Below are positions 10,285 to 22,264 of a stretch of DNA of 64,000 bases, one piece after another (position 1 is the first letter of the stretch; each line of letters starts with the position of its first letter). Source of the DNA: Siphonodentalium dalli (lineage: Eukaryota > Mollusca > Scaphopoda > Gadilida > Siphonodentaliidae); assembly GCA_032622095.1 (NCBI GenBank), contig CP136068.1:16597729-16661728 (forward strand), written 5' to 3'. The position numbers were made by a program, and so were the translations under genes. The notes below the pieces were generated by a model. That model searched no databases. It saw nothing but the letters and a program-made list of their open reading frames with translations, and was not told the origin of the DNA.

Positions 10285-11515
10285 AGGAAACCATATATTT
10301 GAGTGTTACCAATACGAAATATATAGACTATACAAGATGGCGTTTTGTACAACTGTAACAACTCGATCTTCTTGTGCACAAATCATTACTCAGTTACTAC
10401 AGCGATTAATATTGTTTGTGTACATGTCTGACGCTGATGTTTAGTAAATTAAACAGGGGTTCAACAGACACTATGCTCAAACAAAATAATTTCCTACCCA
10501 GGGTACCCACCACCCCTACTTGCAAAAATATATACTTTTTCCTCGGCAAATTTTGGACCCACCCTCTTATCCCATATTTGACACTTTTAAATACTTTTTT
10601 ATACTAATTTTTGTTATTTGGAATACCATACCCAACGGTATTCCTTGTTCACTATTGTGTCAAATCCTGTTCCAAAAATTTATCTAAATATATGTGCCAT
10701 CCAACAAAACCATTTAGTCTTCACCATTCTTATTGACTATTGATAACTAAATGGCGTGAAACAGTTCTATCCCAATCTGCTTCAATTATATTAATATAGG
10801 TAAGGTACTTTATTTTCTGAAACAAACTATGCATAAACCTGCCTAAACACCAACTCTAACCACATGCAACATAATTTTGAGCGTGATATTGTTGTAAAAT
10901 ACAGTGTTAAAACCAGGTGACTTCTAGTTTCATGTGCATTGTGTAGCAATGTGGTGAATGATCGGGTGTCCAGAGCCAGTCATTATGCTATAAACCATGG
11001 TCCCTGATCCCTGGACACAAAAACCTATGTATACATGCATGAGTGTGGACATATGCTCTATCAATCATTAATTGGGTATATAGTTCTCGGTATGAACATA
11101 TCATTATGCTTCTCATTTTAGAGGTATTATTTAGGTATATGTATGTTCATGTATATACATGACTTTGCATATGATCACGGATGCGTTCAACCCGCAAGTT
11201 TTTTTGCTACTGGTGTGACTGATGATAAACAGCAAACATTAAGCTAATTTAATCGCATTCTAACAATTCAATATCTAATAGAATATCATAATGTAAAGTT
11301 AGTTTCAAACAGCCTCTTAATTTTTAAAATTTCTTTCTGTTTTGTAATTTTGCCACATCCGTATAACATATGTGTGAAATATGTATGGAAATGACTCCAT
11401 ATTTAACATGTGAACGCTTAATTCAACACAATCTACCCACCCCTAATATAAAAAGAAAAACAAACATAGCTACCACCCCTTTCATGAATATTCTCTTCCA
11501 GGATATCATCAAATC
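10285..11515. other. Unannotated stretch after putative first exon
   Basis: No exon could be supported. Sequence is AT-rich with scattered short ORFs, the longest 63 codons at 10,416-10,607, without motifs. Confidence 0.3.
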
Positions 11516-11519
11516 CAAT

Positions 11520-12480
11520 TAAAATCACGACAAGATGACGATGATGGACGTGGCGGTGTTGATATTTTCATAAATGAAAATTATTCTTATAAAATCCGTG
11601 AGGACCTAACGATATTTATGCCACATGTTATTGAGACTATATTCATAGAAAATGAAGTATGGTCGAAGAACTAAATGACTCTGGACAAAGGCATATCCCA
11701 TAGAACACTTCAACATCGACTTGCTTAACTTTCAGTCTCATACGAAAACTAGCAACTTAATTGACACTATGTTTGAAAATTGATTATTACCTGTAATTAC
11801 CAAACCTACACGAATAACCGGACACTTTGCAACATTCATTGATCATATTTACACAAATAACATTTTGTTTCCCGTGCTGATACTGGATAATCGTATCAGA
11901 TGCATCAGACCATTGTGCTACATTGTATGCCGAATATCACGATCATAAGTATATAAAAGCGAGCAGAGCAGTTCTACCGAGAAACGTATATGAGGAAAGA
12001 GAACACAGACAAATATAGATCAATACTCCAACACGATTTGTCACGCGTCTTTGATAGTACTTCACCGAACAAGCTTATGAACATTTTCTTCCAATATATA
12101 TATGGGCGTTTAATGAATCAGTTTGCAATGCAAAATAATAATGCATATATTTTTGTCATGCTCCAACCAGATACATACGAAGTCTTGAAATAGACCATAC
12201 CCGAAACGTCCCGAGCGCTAACGAATATATTCAAACTATCATTTGAACAAGGTATTTTCTCCGATAGGATGACAGTGTCAAAAGTAATTCCACTTTATAA
12301 AACTGCCAGTGAATCTCCAGATATAATAACGAACTATAGGCCCATAAGAATTCTGCCCATTTTCTCGAAGTTGTTAGAGAAACTCATGCATTGCATAAAG
12401 GCTTTTTTCGTTTCTCGAAAAAGATGAAAATTTACATAAGCATCAATATGGCTTCCGTACGAATCACTCTGCCATACCAA
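11520..12480 (+). pseudogene. Decayed LINE (non-LTR retrotransposon) endonuclease-RT fragment
   Basis: Scattered frames on the plus strand give an apurinic-type endonuclease signature: 'GRGGVDIFINENYSYKIRED' near 11,550-11,610, then 'FIDHIYTNN' near 11,838-11,864 and 'ASDHCATLYAE' near 11,900-11,933 (the conserved SDH). An RT block follows near 12,240-12,390 with 'GIFSDRMTVSKVIPLYK' and 'NYRPIRILPIFSKLLEKLMH'. This is the EN-RT order of Jockey/CR1/L2-like LINEs. Several frame changes and stops (for example 11,671, 11,783, 12,190, 12,424) show decay. The catalytic RT palm and C-terminus are missing downstream of about 12,480. Confidence 0.8.
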
Positions 12481-12484
12481 AGAA

Positions 12485-13065
12485 TATCCCAGAACATTCC
12501 CAGTGTCAAATTACGTCTCTGTGCAAATGTTCTCACATATGTTTTGAGCTGATAATAAACGCTCTTCATTGATCATCTACGTTCAAATAATTTATCAGAC
12601 CACCTTTAAGTAACCTATGATCAAAGGCACATATACAATTATATCCCCCTAATCGGGTGACCCCTGTGTGCCAATGTTCCTACATATCGTCTAAGGTGTC
12701 AAGGAACGAAATTTATTGCTAATTTATGATAATATAATCTGTAAGTACCCCTTTATGATCAACGGCACCTATCAAATTGTACCACCTGGGTCAATTCATC
12801 ACTTTATAACAATTTCCAGCGACCAGGGTCCAACTGTGTTTGGTATATGATCAATTATTTAACAAATGTGTTTAGTAGTGGCCCTTTAATCAGCCTGGGG
12901 TAAACAATACGTATCTGGTGACACACATCTGGACAATTTACTCAGTACATCAATTTTCAATGACCAGATTCCAACACATTGGCCATATAATCAATTATGC
13001 AGTTAAATTAATCATTAATGCCCTTTTTAGAAACAAACAATAAAACAAATTGATTTTTATTGGTA
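12485..13065. other. Unannotated stretch with weak internal similarity
   Basis: 'gatcaaaggcacatatacaat' near 12,619 and 'gatcaacggcacctatcaaat' near 12,758 hint at an old duplication. Nothing else is supportable. Confidence 0.3.
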
Positions 13066-13069
13066 TACT

Positions 13070-13870
13070 AGCAGGGTTACCCGGTGTTACACAGGTTATA
13101 GTCACGTGGAACCCTATGCTGTAGATATTTTGTGGGGATAGAGGATACTCTTTCTCAAAGTGTTACACGTATTCTCATCAATTGTATACCAAAATGGCAT
13201 CACAAAACGTCTTTCGTATAAAGGATTATAAGTAGCACATATCCCGCCTTGTCGGGGTGATTATCATTTTGTTTGTTTATCGCGATTAATTCGTCCCATC
13301 AATAAAGAGGTAAATATTTATTTGCAAAGTTCTGCTCGTACATCAGACGTTATCATTCTGCTCGTACATCAGACGTTATCATTTTTTAAATCTTACAGTC
13401 GACTTGGTTGAATTGATGTATTTTTTTAATATTTTGTATATGAACATCATTAATACATTAGTTCACAAAAATAAAAGACGACAATTTGGGTTTTACATAG
13501 AGATTCATAAATCAATCTAGTGGGTTTGACTAAGATATTGAGTTCACCTGGTTATCATATCTCCATGAAGATACATCCGTTTTAAAGAAACGTCCAGGTG
13601 CTCCTCTGTTCATGGTGCTATTCTGGCTTATTCTCATTTTTGAAATAAATGTTGCAATATATCAGCTGCATGGGCGAGGCACAGAGCGCTATTTTACGTT
13701 GTGTATGTTAACAATGAGTCTAGCTAATAAATTGAAAGAACTCCTCTGTAACGGGCAGATGTACCCTAGTCAGATTCCAGTGTTGGGGGATCCTCAAAAG
13801 TCCTGTGGTTTGAATGTTTTATTTGATCTCAGAAGAAACTAAATTGGATTGCACACTGTGACCAATATAT
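13070..13870 (+). repeat. Dispersed repeat, direct partner of 16,390-17,185
   Basis: About 800 bp aligning colinearly with 16,390-17,185. Shared anchors are 'gcagggttac', 'ggcatcacaaaac', 'cattttgtttgtttatc', 'aattaattcgtccca', 'aaaataaaagacgacaa', 'tgggttttacat', 'tcagaagaaacta' and 'gcacactgtgac'. Similarity is moderate with indels, so the duplication is old. A 24-bp local tandem ('tctgctcgtacatcagacgttatcat') occurs only in this copy near 13,331-13,382. No coding domain is visible. Confidence 0.75.
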
Positions 13871-13879
13871 TTGAGCAGG

Positions 13880-15630
13880 CCTTCTATACATTTCCACATC
13901 GCTTGACAAATTTTATCTTTTGTTGTGGAAAATATCTTGAATGGGAGAGACTCTCAATTGTGTTATAGTACATGCGCCATTCTAACATGCTATAATCTCG
14001 TGTATCTGTTAAATAGAATGATAAATATACTTTTCTATCTTTCTTCTGTGTATCTGTGTTTGCTATCTAACTATATGAATGCCCTGATTCCAGTTCCCAT
14101 ATACATATGACAGTTGAGAAGATATAATTGTTCAAGTGACTCAATTAAGTCACCAAATGTCGAGTTTGTGAAATTTTAACGCCAAAATCTCCTTAGAAAG
14201 AATTAAGGAGATGACTATATATAATTTTGGTGGATATCGGCGACTAATGTTATCAATGTTAGTGTCCATCCTCTTTCCACCTCTGACCCAAACGGCACCA
14301 AATATGGCGTCTTTAACCAACATTATTTGATTCATCATATCATTGAAGAAGAACGTTTTTGAATTTGGCGGACGTTGGTGCTAAATATATTTGTATCAGA
14401 TTTGGTACCCCATCCCCATTTATGACTCCAACGGCAACACTTTTGACATATCTAAACCACACAATTGGACTCATGGTAGCATATCAATTAGTATGTATAC
14501 GTTTGGTGGCAATCATCCGCAAAACAAATTCCTATAAGATTTAGTACCCCCATCTTTCGCGCCAAGCGGCAACAAATTGGCTTCTCATAATCACACGATT
14601 AGTTTCATCCAGTGTTCACGAACTGTGAAAGAAAAACAAAAGTGGCTACACAGTATGTGCTAGTGGCTTAAAGAATTTGGGTGTGTGGATCTTAAATTAA
14701 CTGCCATCGGACAGATTTTGTTTAGCTATCATGCAACAATATCCCGCCACGAGACAGTCTGAACGAAAGCATTCGCTAATTGATTTATTGGCTTATACCA
14801 TATCGGCTGGTTGTAATTGTATCGCGTACAGTGAATGAGATTCCTACTTCTACTCGATAAAACACACATTCGTTGTATTGCTTTTACATCGCCAAACATT
14901 ACAGAAAGAAAGAAAGAATACATATCCTATGTCAGACTTTGCATAAACATAATATTTTGTACCCCTGTCGAATGTGTAATGTGAGAGGCCTTCTCGTACC
15001 AACATTTAATCAATGATAAACGACAAAAAAGACTTTCTGTTCCACACTTACATGTATTAATAAAAATTGCAATTGAAGGCCCTCCAATGTTAGACTTTAA
15101 TTTTGGTAAAGCATTTATTAAATGGGCAGATGTTAAATCTCAGAAGTTTCAATGTTTGTTTATTAATACTGTTGTTAATATTGTTATTGTTTTACCAACC
15201 ATAACCTGTTATATTATATTAGAATAAATATGTGAGGTAATTAGCTTGTGTTCTTTGAATATGTCTAAATCAGTGGCTCAAAAAATATGTGTTGAAAAAT
15301 GTGGCTGAAGTAATTGAAGTGGCTATGGCGGCTAAGGTGGTGGCTCAAGAAAACTTTGGGTCAGTGTGAGCACTGGTTTCCTCGAAATATGGAGAGGATT
15401 ATGTATCAATTTGGTGGAAATATATGCTAAGAATAGGTTATTAAAATCAAGTTTGCCCCTCTCCGCCTCCGTGCCCCGTGACTCGAACGGCGCCATAGCA
15501 TGGAAATGAGTATGTATACTATTGGTGGAAAGCCAATGGGTTAGCGGGCATCGATAATGATGAAAAAAGCTACACCAGTGTGATCCTTTAAAGATACGGG
15601 AGGTATTGTTGGTGGGTATGCTGTTAAAAT
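13880..15630. other. Unannotated stretch with recurring 'ACTCxAACGGC' patches
   Basis: Short similar blocks recur ('gacccaaacggcaccaaatatggcg' style near 14,286, 'gactccaacggcaac' near 14,422, 'gactcgaacggcgcca' near 15,481), each near a 'TTTGGTGGxAA' stretch. This suggests an old low-copy repeat. No gene is supported. Confidence 0.35.
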
Positions 15631-15635
15631 ATTAA

Positions 15636-15895
15636 TCTCCGTCAAAAACCGCCATAAATAGAAGGAATAGTAAGATATAGACAGACTTCTTATGGCAATC
15701 AGAAATATGGCATAAACAATAAGTTATTGTCAACTTTTCCCCCTTTGTTATGTTAACAAAATCAAAAAAAAGTTACTTTTGCTGGCTTGTATTTAGATCC
15801 GGATATGGTAAACATAAAGAGCGTCATTTGTTACTGTTTTCCTGATATAGAAACAATAAAGAGCGTTTATATCATTTTTGTGTGATTAACCAATA
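15636..15895 (+). repeat. Dispersed repeat, inverted partner of 7,268-7,545
   Basis: Plus-strand counterpart of the repeat at 7.3-7.5 kb, with the same order of anchors and two AATAAAGAGCG(T) motifs at about 15,814 and 15,855. Confidence 0.7.
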
Positions 15896-15899
15896 TAAT

Positions 15900-16385
15900 T
15901 GCGTTGCGTTATGTAAACAGAAGCACAACTTCTGTATCACGAGCAGTCTCTTGTTTAACTACACCAGCGTACGTCTTGACGACAGTATACTATTTACGCG
16001 CTGATTACATTTGGTGTATGAGCGGAACTGTATATAATTATGTTGGTGTTCCTTCTGTTGATGGCGATTTGAACAAATATAAATATTTCTGCAACGAACA
16101 CCGCCCGTGCCTCTAAGCTGATACCATATCACGAGAGTGCACTTAATCGTGACTTTCGACTCACTGTTGACATTTTGTAGACATATCAGTTGTTAAGCTC
16201 CAATTCAACTAGAGCTGACATATTTTGAAAATAACTACATAGAGGGGATATCTACAAGGCGCAATTGAAAATAATATTTTATTTATTACTGATAACTGCA
16301 AACCTATGCCAATGTGCAGAATACACAACATCCCATGATTTCTAACTATTTTCTGATTAGTCTGCCAAGTTCTCAACCAGCACAT
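15900..16385. other. Unannotated stretch with a 70-codon Cys-containing ORF
   Basis: The ORF at 15,904-16,116 has four cysteines and follows an AG at about 15,921. The frame would need a phase-2 intron, so it does not fit as the partner of the phase-1 first exon at 10.2 kb. I do not call it a gene. Confidence 0.25.
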
Positions 16386-16389
16386 TATC

Positions 16390-17185
16390 TAGTGCAAGCA
16401 GGGTTACTGGGCTGTGCCCAGGTTAAATTGGATGTGAAACCCTCTGATGTGGAAAATACTCTTGCTCAAACTGTGTACTCATAAAGTGAAAATCCAATGG
16501 CATCACACAATTTAATTCTTATATGCATGGATTGTATGTATAGTGGCTCACCTTGTCTGAGTTACTGTCATTTTGTTTATCACAATTAATTCGTCCCACC
16601 AATAAAGAAGTGTCTATTTATTTATTTACAACTGCACTTACTTCAGATATTACCATTATTTTTTTTTTTTAAACGTACAATTGACGTGTTAGGAATCGAC
16701 TGTTGTTTTTATTAAATATTTGTTATTGGGATCAAAACATGAACACCATAAACACATTACTTCGCAAAAATAAAAGACGACAAATTGGGTTTTACACCGA
16801 GATGTAAAACTCAATCGAGTGGGTTAGAGTAAGATTTTTGAGGACACCTTTTTATCATATCTCCACAAATATACAGGTGATTTAAGGACATGTCCCGGTG
16901 CTCATCTGTTCATGGGGTATACTTGATAATTATTCTCAGTTTAAAAGAAATGTTGCTATATATAGGCTATACACAAGTGCCCGACAGAGGAATATTTTTA
17001 GTTGTTTATGTTAGGCTATGTGTCTGTTCTAAACATATGAAAGAAATCCTTTTCATCGGGTAGATGTACCCTTGTCATTTGTCAGTATTGGAGGATACGA
17101 AAAGCCACGTGCTACTGATTGTATTTTCTTTTATTTCAGAAGAAACTATTTGTGACTGCACACTGTGACTACTATGACTAATATT
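16390..17185 (+). repeat. Dispersed repeat, direct partner of 13,070-13,870
   Basis: Second diverged copy of the ~800 bp repeat described at 13,070. It starts 'gcaagcagggttactggg' and ends after 'cagaagaaactatttgtgac'. Confidence 0.75.
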
Positions 17186-17189
17186 TATG

Positions 17190-18462
17190 TTTCATAAACA
17201 TTGTTGCATCCGGGTAAGGGTGAACATCCATACAACAGCTCCCTCCATCACTCCGCTGTTACCCGAAGCAAATATCACTAATTAGGGTATGTGTGACGAT
17301 CTACCTTTCTGTCTTTGTCGAAGTCTTCACATGTCACATCCTTCAAAAGGCGACACGTTCTTATGCACTATGCCTTAGAAGGAGTGCATTTTCTTTAAAT
17401 AATAAGTTCCTTATTGATCTGTTAATTACAGAATGAAGCAAAATGTAGCGCGATTGCTCGACTGTAACTTAACAAAACAAAAGAACAAAACAATATTTGT
17501 CACGTTAATTTCGATGTTACATGTACTAGAGTTAGGGATATCAGATGCAAGTGTTTTTATATTTTGGTCATATTTGGATTTTCCCAAACGTATGTCCAAA
17601 ATGGTTATGCCCATATTTCATACCACGACCACTTCACAAACTGACCGATATATCAGCTGTAAAGTCACTCGTGTCAGCTCAAATTGCTCAATCGATGGTG
17701 GAACCTGGGTTCGAAATTGTCTGAACCAAACAGCAGACTTAATTCATCGCACTTCCATTAGAGTAAGGTTCTCTATATGATCGATCTGCACCTTACCTTT
17801 CTTGACATGACAGACTATCGTTGTCTTTTGTCTGCCCCCCCCCCCATCGAAACAACACGTCTGATTATCCAACGGTCCAAAATGTCCAAGTCTTAATGAA
17901 CGTCTCGATTTCTGTTGTCTGAAGAAAATAATCAAGGTGTTACCACCTATACAGAGATATACCAGCCAAATGGTCCAAATTAATAAAGAGTTTATTTGTT
18001 TGTTTGTTAGATACAGTTGGTCTCAGACGAATTAGCGGGGCAAATATGAGCAATATATAGAGAGCGTTCCTTACCAATTTAGAAGACATGATCAGGAGAA
18101 TGTCATAGGAAAGGATCCTTTGATTTAAGATATTTAAAGGGGGACTAATACATTATACGAACAATAAAGCGCGTTTATTAACACCTCAGAAAATATGTGG
18201 GAAAATTGGTCACACAAGTAAAATGATACGGGGAATAAAGTGACTTAAAGATTAAATATGCACTAATAATTAGCAATAAAGAGCGTCTATTATCAACTTA
18301 AAAGATTGATGTAACTGTATCCGGAGAGTCATGCAATATGTGCTGTTTACACCATAGGGTTATGGCTGTGTTCAGAATTATATCTGGGGTCAGTGTTATG
18401 GCCAGAGTTAGGGTTATAGCCAGATGACTAATAATTATTTAAATGACTTGAATGGACACCTA
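17190..18462. other. Unannotated stretch with dispersed AATAAAGxG motifs
   Basis: No gene supported. Variants of AATAAAGAGCGTT occur at about 17,982, 18,166 and 18,276, with a shortened form at 18,060. A poly-C run is at 17,836-17,845. Confidence 0.35.
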
Positions 18463-18668
18463 GGGTGCTATTCACCAAGCGAGACTATTTTATAAACCAG
18501 GTAGTTTATATGGTAGCGGCTGAACGCAAAGGTATATTTTCTCTAGCGCAAACGACACACGCTGTCGATGGTGTGATTGATCCAATCTATCAGATTTGTC
18601 ACCTGTCAATTGACGCCGTCTTACGACTAATTCACGAACACTCACCGGCCACAATCGGCATGTATAGC

Positions 18669-19211
18669 AGGGGGGGGGGGGTCGGAAAAACATTTCAGGC
18701 ACGTATGGCATTTTTTCCCTTTCGATCATTTTTTGTACCCACCCACCCCCACCGCCAAATTTTTTTCCGTTTTCGGCAGTTTTTTCCGACCATTTTTTGA
18801 CACCCACCCCCCTTTTAACACTAAAACAGAGATTTGCGGGGGGGAATTCACTGTAAACAGCTGTATATGAATTTCTGTGCATACTATTTTAATGGATGTT
18901 AACATGGACATGTAAATAGGAATGAGTCATTTTGAGGTCATTCGGCCAAAAAAAACATGGCTGCCAGCGGCCATCTTGGATTTCAAAATTTGCAACAAAA
19001 TACAACACGATAACTGCCTGCAGTCAGTTTACAGTTAGAATTACATTATTTCTCTCATTCAAAGTGGTTTTGAAGCCCAACTCATTGCCAAAACACTAAA
19101 AAACAAGCAGGATTTTTTTTTTTTAGTTGCTGAAAAAATTGCTTGTTGGTGGCTTTGACCACCCACCCACCCCGGCATACGTGCCGGATTTTTTTTTTTC
19201 ACCCCCCCCTG
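18669..19211. mobile_element. hAT-type MITE nested in copy 1, with 8-bp target duplication
   Basis: A 543 bp insert flanked by tgtatagc (18,661-18,668 and 19,212-19,219). The matching site in copy 2 (about 21,835-21,845, 'atgtacagcggtataat') lacks the insert and has one copy of the target. The ends are a G-run on the left ((C)AGGGGGG) and CCCCCCTG on the right. An 8-bp duplication with CAGGG-like ends is the hAT signature. The interior is low-complexity and C/T-rich ('cacccacccccacc') with no transposase. Confidence 0.75.
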
Positions 19212-19348
19212 TGTATAGCGGTATAATTTTTGGGTATAATTGTGTGGAGACTCATGCTTGAGTTTCATGCAGAATGAGTTTCAATGATATTAATGAGGTT
19301 TTTTTTAATTAGAACAGTGTGAAAATGAAGAGCCAAGAAGATAACGTC

Positions 19349-19633
19349 TCAGAAGAATTTTGTTTGTGTTTTGGTTCTGTTTGGATATTTCCCTGCTATT
19401 TCCAAATAAATTTCTTTCCATGCATCATTTTTCCGGCGCTGGTGAATGGTGCCGGTTTCTTTGTTCTTTAATATTTTGATTCTTCTCTCCAAAATGCCCA
19501 AAAAAGTGTTACGCTCGTCGGCAGTGGGGGGGGGGGGGTGTCTGGAAAACAATTGCACATATATAGGGCCCAAAAAGTTTTTTTCCGACCCCGAGGGACC
19601 CACCACCCCATTTGTGCAAATTTGTTCCTCCAA
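19349..19633 (-). pseudogene. Myb/SANT-like DNA-binding domain relic, copy 1
   Basis: A 94-codon open minus-strand stretch. Residues ~37-94 ('ADERNTFLGILERRIKILKN' onward, with 'AWKEIYLEIAGKY' and 'RTKTQ') follow the Myb_DNA-bind_5-type pattern: an acidic start, L..L.E.R..I..NK.T......R...AW..I...., then RT..Q. In PIF/Harbinger elements a separate Myb-like protein helps bring the transposase to DNA. The usual 'QLKKKW' end is missing. The upstream residues, across a poly-G run, are not domain-like. The same frame is open in copy 2. Confidence 0.5.
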
Positions 19634-20084
19634 ATGTTAGGGACCCACCCCCTTTTTCATGCTTTTATAAAAATTTCAGCCGTTCTTCAATAACTGTGTT
19701 AACTGCCTTTCAATCCCATTCCACTATCCTTTTTTGGTGCAAAGTGTGTAAAATTAAGACTCAAGCAATAACATCCTTAATCGGTAAAGCACAGGTCAGA
19801 AAAACGAAAAATAAACTGTGTTTCCTGGTGTTTCCAGTATCTAACAACAATAATAAAGCATTGTGTATATAGGTACACTGTATGTCACAAATTGCCCTAG
19901 ACCGCATTATAGCCTTAATATATCGAGCGTGTTTAGTCTGACAGAGAACACTGGCCAGTGTAAATAGTAGTAAACAGGTCAGGGGTTCTACAATTATTTG
20001 TGCATGATCAAAGAACTCTTTAGTCTTATTCACCAGGGTGGGTGAGTAGGGGAATTGTGTTGGTTAGGTATACACATAGATATA

Positions 20085-20515
20085 TGGTTATTATACCCCC
20101 GATATTAGTCGGCGGGTATATAGTTGACGTCTCGAGCCGTCCGTGTGTCCGTCCGTACAAACATTTTGCATCATAACTCAAGAGTCGGTTGTCATATTTT
20201 GATGCTCTATGACATGTGACGGACCAGAAATGGGGAACGAATATGCATAATATCACGGATTGTGAGTACCAATGCCTACCAGAGTTATCCATGGGCCCTG
20301 TTTATGAAATTTAATCCGTACAAAGTTTTTGCCATATAAGTTGAAGTGTCGGTTGTCGAATTTTGAAGTGGTTTGGTATGGTGATAGACCTGAATGATAC
20401 GGGAATGATGTGTGCAGATATTACTGCATATCACAGGTTTTGCCTGTCGATGCATACCAGAGCTACCGACTTGGTTCCATCCGCAAACACATTTTGCATT
20501 ATTATAACTCAACCA
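20085..20515 (+). repeat. Dispersed 'gtccgtccgtac' repeat inside copy 1
   Basis: Contains 'acccccgatattagtcggcg', 'gtccgtccgtacaaac', 'attttgcatcataactcaag' and two similar half-units of ~200 bp ('agagttatccatgg' versus 'agagctaccgacttgg'). The partner in copy 2 is at about 22,725-23,150. Sequences of this style are frequent in molluscan genomes; that is recollection, not a search result. Confidence 0.5.
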
Positions 20516-22003
20516 TTTGTATGTATATTGTGCACTAGAGTCTGCAGTATAGTCTCAGTCAGATTTTATTCTTGATTTTAGTTTGAACTTTGAAGACATT
20601 GAAGAATGTCATTTCTCAAAGCATCTGAATGTATCACATTATTTCAGTTCATATATTTGTAAGCGATAACAGTATACAATTAGTATTGTAGTTTAGTCTT
20701 GTTGAGCTGTATTTAAGCTTCAAGATGAAGTTCGTAAATTCAAGGAGAATAGCGTCACCTTCAGTTGGGATTGTCTGAACAATAAACAGTAACGGCCATT
20801 CATCATAACCAATTCAGTTTTATTTGGATAAGTGCTGCAAATTAACATTACTTGCATGGAATCATTAAAAAGATGAGAAATAACCAGAAGGAATGAAATT
20901 GATTGCATGCCAGAACAAGACAGTATTTCAGACATTAGAAATTTATGAGATACCCTTTTCAATTTCATGTTATGCAACAATCGGGTCAATGATATCTAGT
21001 CATCATTGAGTATTCACCATGTAGTATTTGTGATACAGTTTTTTTTATTTTATTACTTTTATGCGGGTAATACAACTGGGTAATACATTAATTTTTTTGA
21101 CTAAATTACGGTTTTCCACTGAGAAGTGGGACGGGATCCTGTGAAATCCAGAATGTTGCTAAATCTGAGGCTAAATAGTCACTATAGATGTCTATATAGC
21201 CATATGCCAACAAACATGATACTAACATGCTTACAAACAACATTACATGGTCAGTACTTGTAAATTGTTTGAAAAAAAAAACCCATTTTGGAAAAAAAAT
21301 TACAAGCACGATTGTTTCGGCCTATGGAGAACCCACCCACCCACCCCGGCCCTATATACGGATTTTTTTTGTAGACTCCCTCATGTCGTCGGTGGTATAT
21401 TTTGCCCCACGTCCTTTTCCTCGGTTGCTCGTTGTTGAAATGTGTACAAACGTTTACTGTTACACACAGCATGTTTATGTGACCGGTGGTCAATCTATGA
21501 TTGACGCCAATCACCTTGATTGGATAATCCTATATGGCGCGGCGATGTCTTCCCATCGATATGTCCACCGATAGCTTCGCATTGAGCGTAGCCTCGTAAA
21601 ACTACCTGGACTATATTATAAACCCAGCCGGTGAATAGCACCCCTGGGGTGCTATTCACCAAGCGAGACTATTTTATAAACCAGGTAGTTTATATGGTAG
21701 CGGCTGAACGCAAAGGTATCTTTGCTTTAGCGCAAACGACACACGCTGTCGATGGTGTGATTGATCCAATTGTCACCTGTCAATTGACGCCGTCTTACGA
21801 CTAATTCATGAACACTCACCGGCCACAATCGGCATGTACAGCGGTATAATTGTTGGGTATAATTGTGTGGAGACTCATGCTTGCGTTTATATATCTGCAG
21901 AATGATTATATTAATGAGTTTTTTTAATTAGCGCAGTGTGAAAATGAAGAGCCAAGAAGATAACGCTGGCGCCGCGCATTAACAATGCCCACCGCCCGTC
22001 CTG

Positions 22004-22264
22004 TCATACCAAATTGGTTACTTGGACGTATTCATCCAGATCCAGATCCAGAACGTCTAAGAAGAATTTTGTTTGTGTTTTGGTTCTGTTTGGATATTTC
22101 CCTGCTATTTCCAAAGAAATTTCTTTCCATGCACCATTTTTCCGGCGCTGGTGAATGGTGCCGGTTTCTTTGTTTTTTAATATTTTGATTCTTCTCTCCA
22201 CAATGCCCAAACAAGTGTTACGCTCGTCGGCAGTGGGGGGGGGGGGGCTGGAAATCAATTGCAC
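22004..22264 (-). pseudogene. Myb/SANT-like DNA-binding domain relic, copy 2
   Basis: Minus-strand counterpart of the relic in copy 1 ('ADERNTCLGIVERRIKILKN', 'AWKEISLEIAGKY', 'RTKTQ'), again open through the domain. Here the frame continues ~18 residues further ('LDLDLDEYVQV') because copy 2 keeps sequence deleted from copy 1. A few substitutions and no stop within the domain suggest either mild constraint or youth. Confidence 0.5.

Larger units (their letters stand above)
18463..21643. mobile_element. Harbinger-like DNA element, tandem copy 1 (~3.18 kb)
   Basis: Bounded by terminal inverted repeats that start GGGTGCTATTCACC and match over ~45 bp: left 'gggtgctattcacc' leading to 'accaggtagttt', right 'aaaactacctgg' leading to 'ggtgaatagcaccc'. 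TA flanks the outer end on the left. The body contains a Myb/SANT-like relic on the minus strand and a molluscan-style 'gtccgtccgtacaaac' repeat near 20,085-20,500. A 5'-GGG terminus together with a Myb-like protein is characteristic of PIF/Harbinger elements; no transposase is visible, so the class assignment is inference. It carries an internal hAT-type insertion (18,669-19,211) absent from copy 2. Confidence 0.7.

Noticed and set aside
15904-16116. Cys-containing 70-codon ORF as second exon of the 10.15 kb gene
   Set aside because: The acceptor would create a phase-2 junction, incompatible with the phase-1 donor.
17700-17725. tRNA-like B box 'gggttcgaaatt'
   Set aside because: No A box or acceptor stem at suitable distance.
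18490-18882. Overlapping ORFs of 111 and 130 codons
   Set aside because: They cross the poly-G/poly-C ends of the hAT-type insertion; opposite-strand overlap and no motif.
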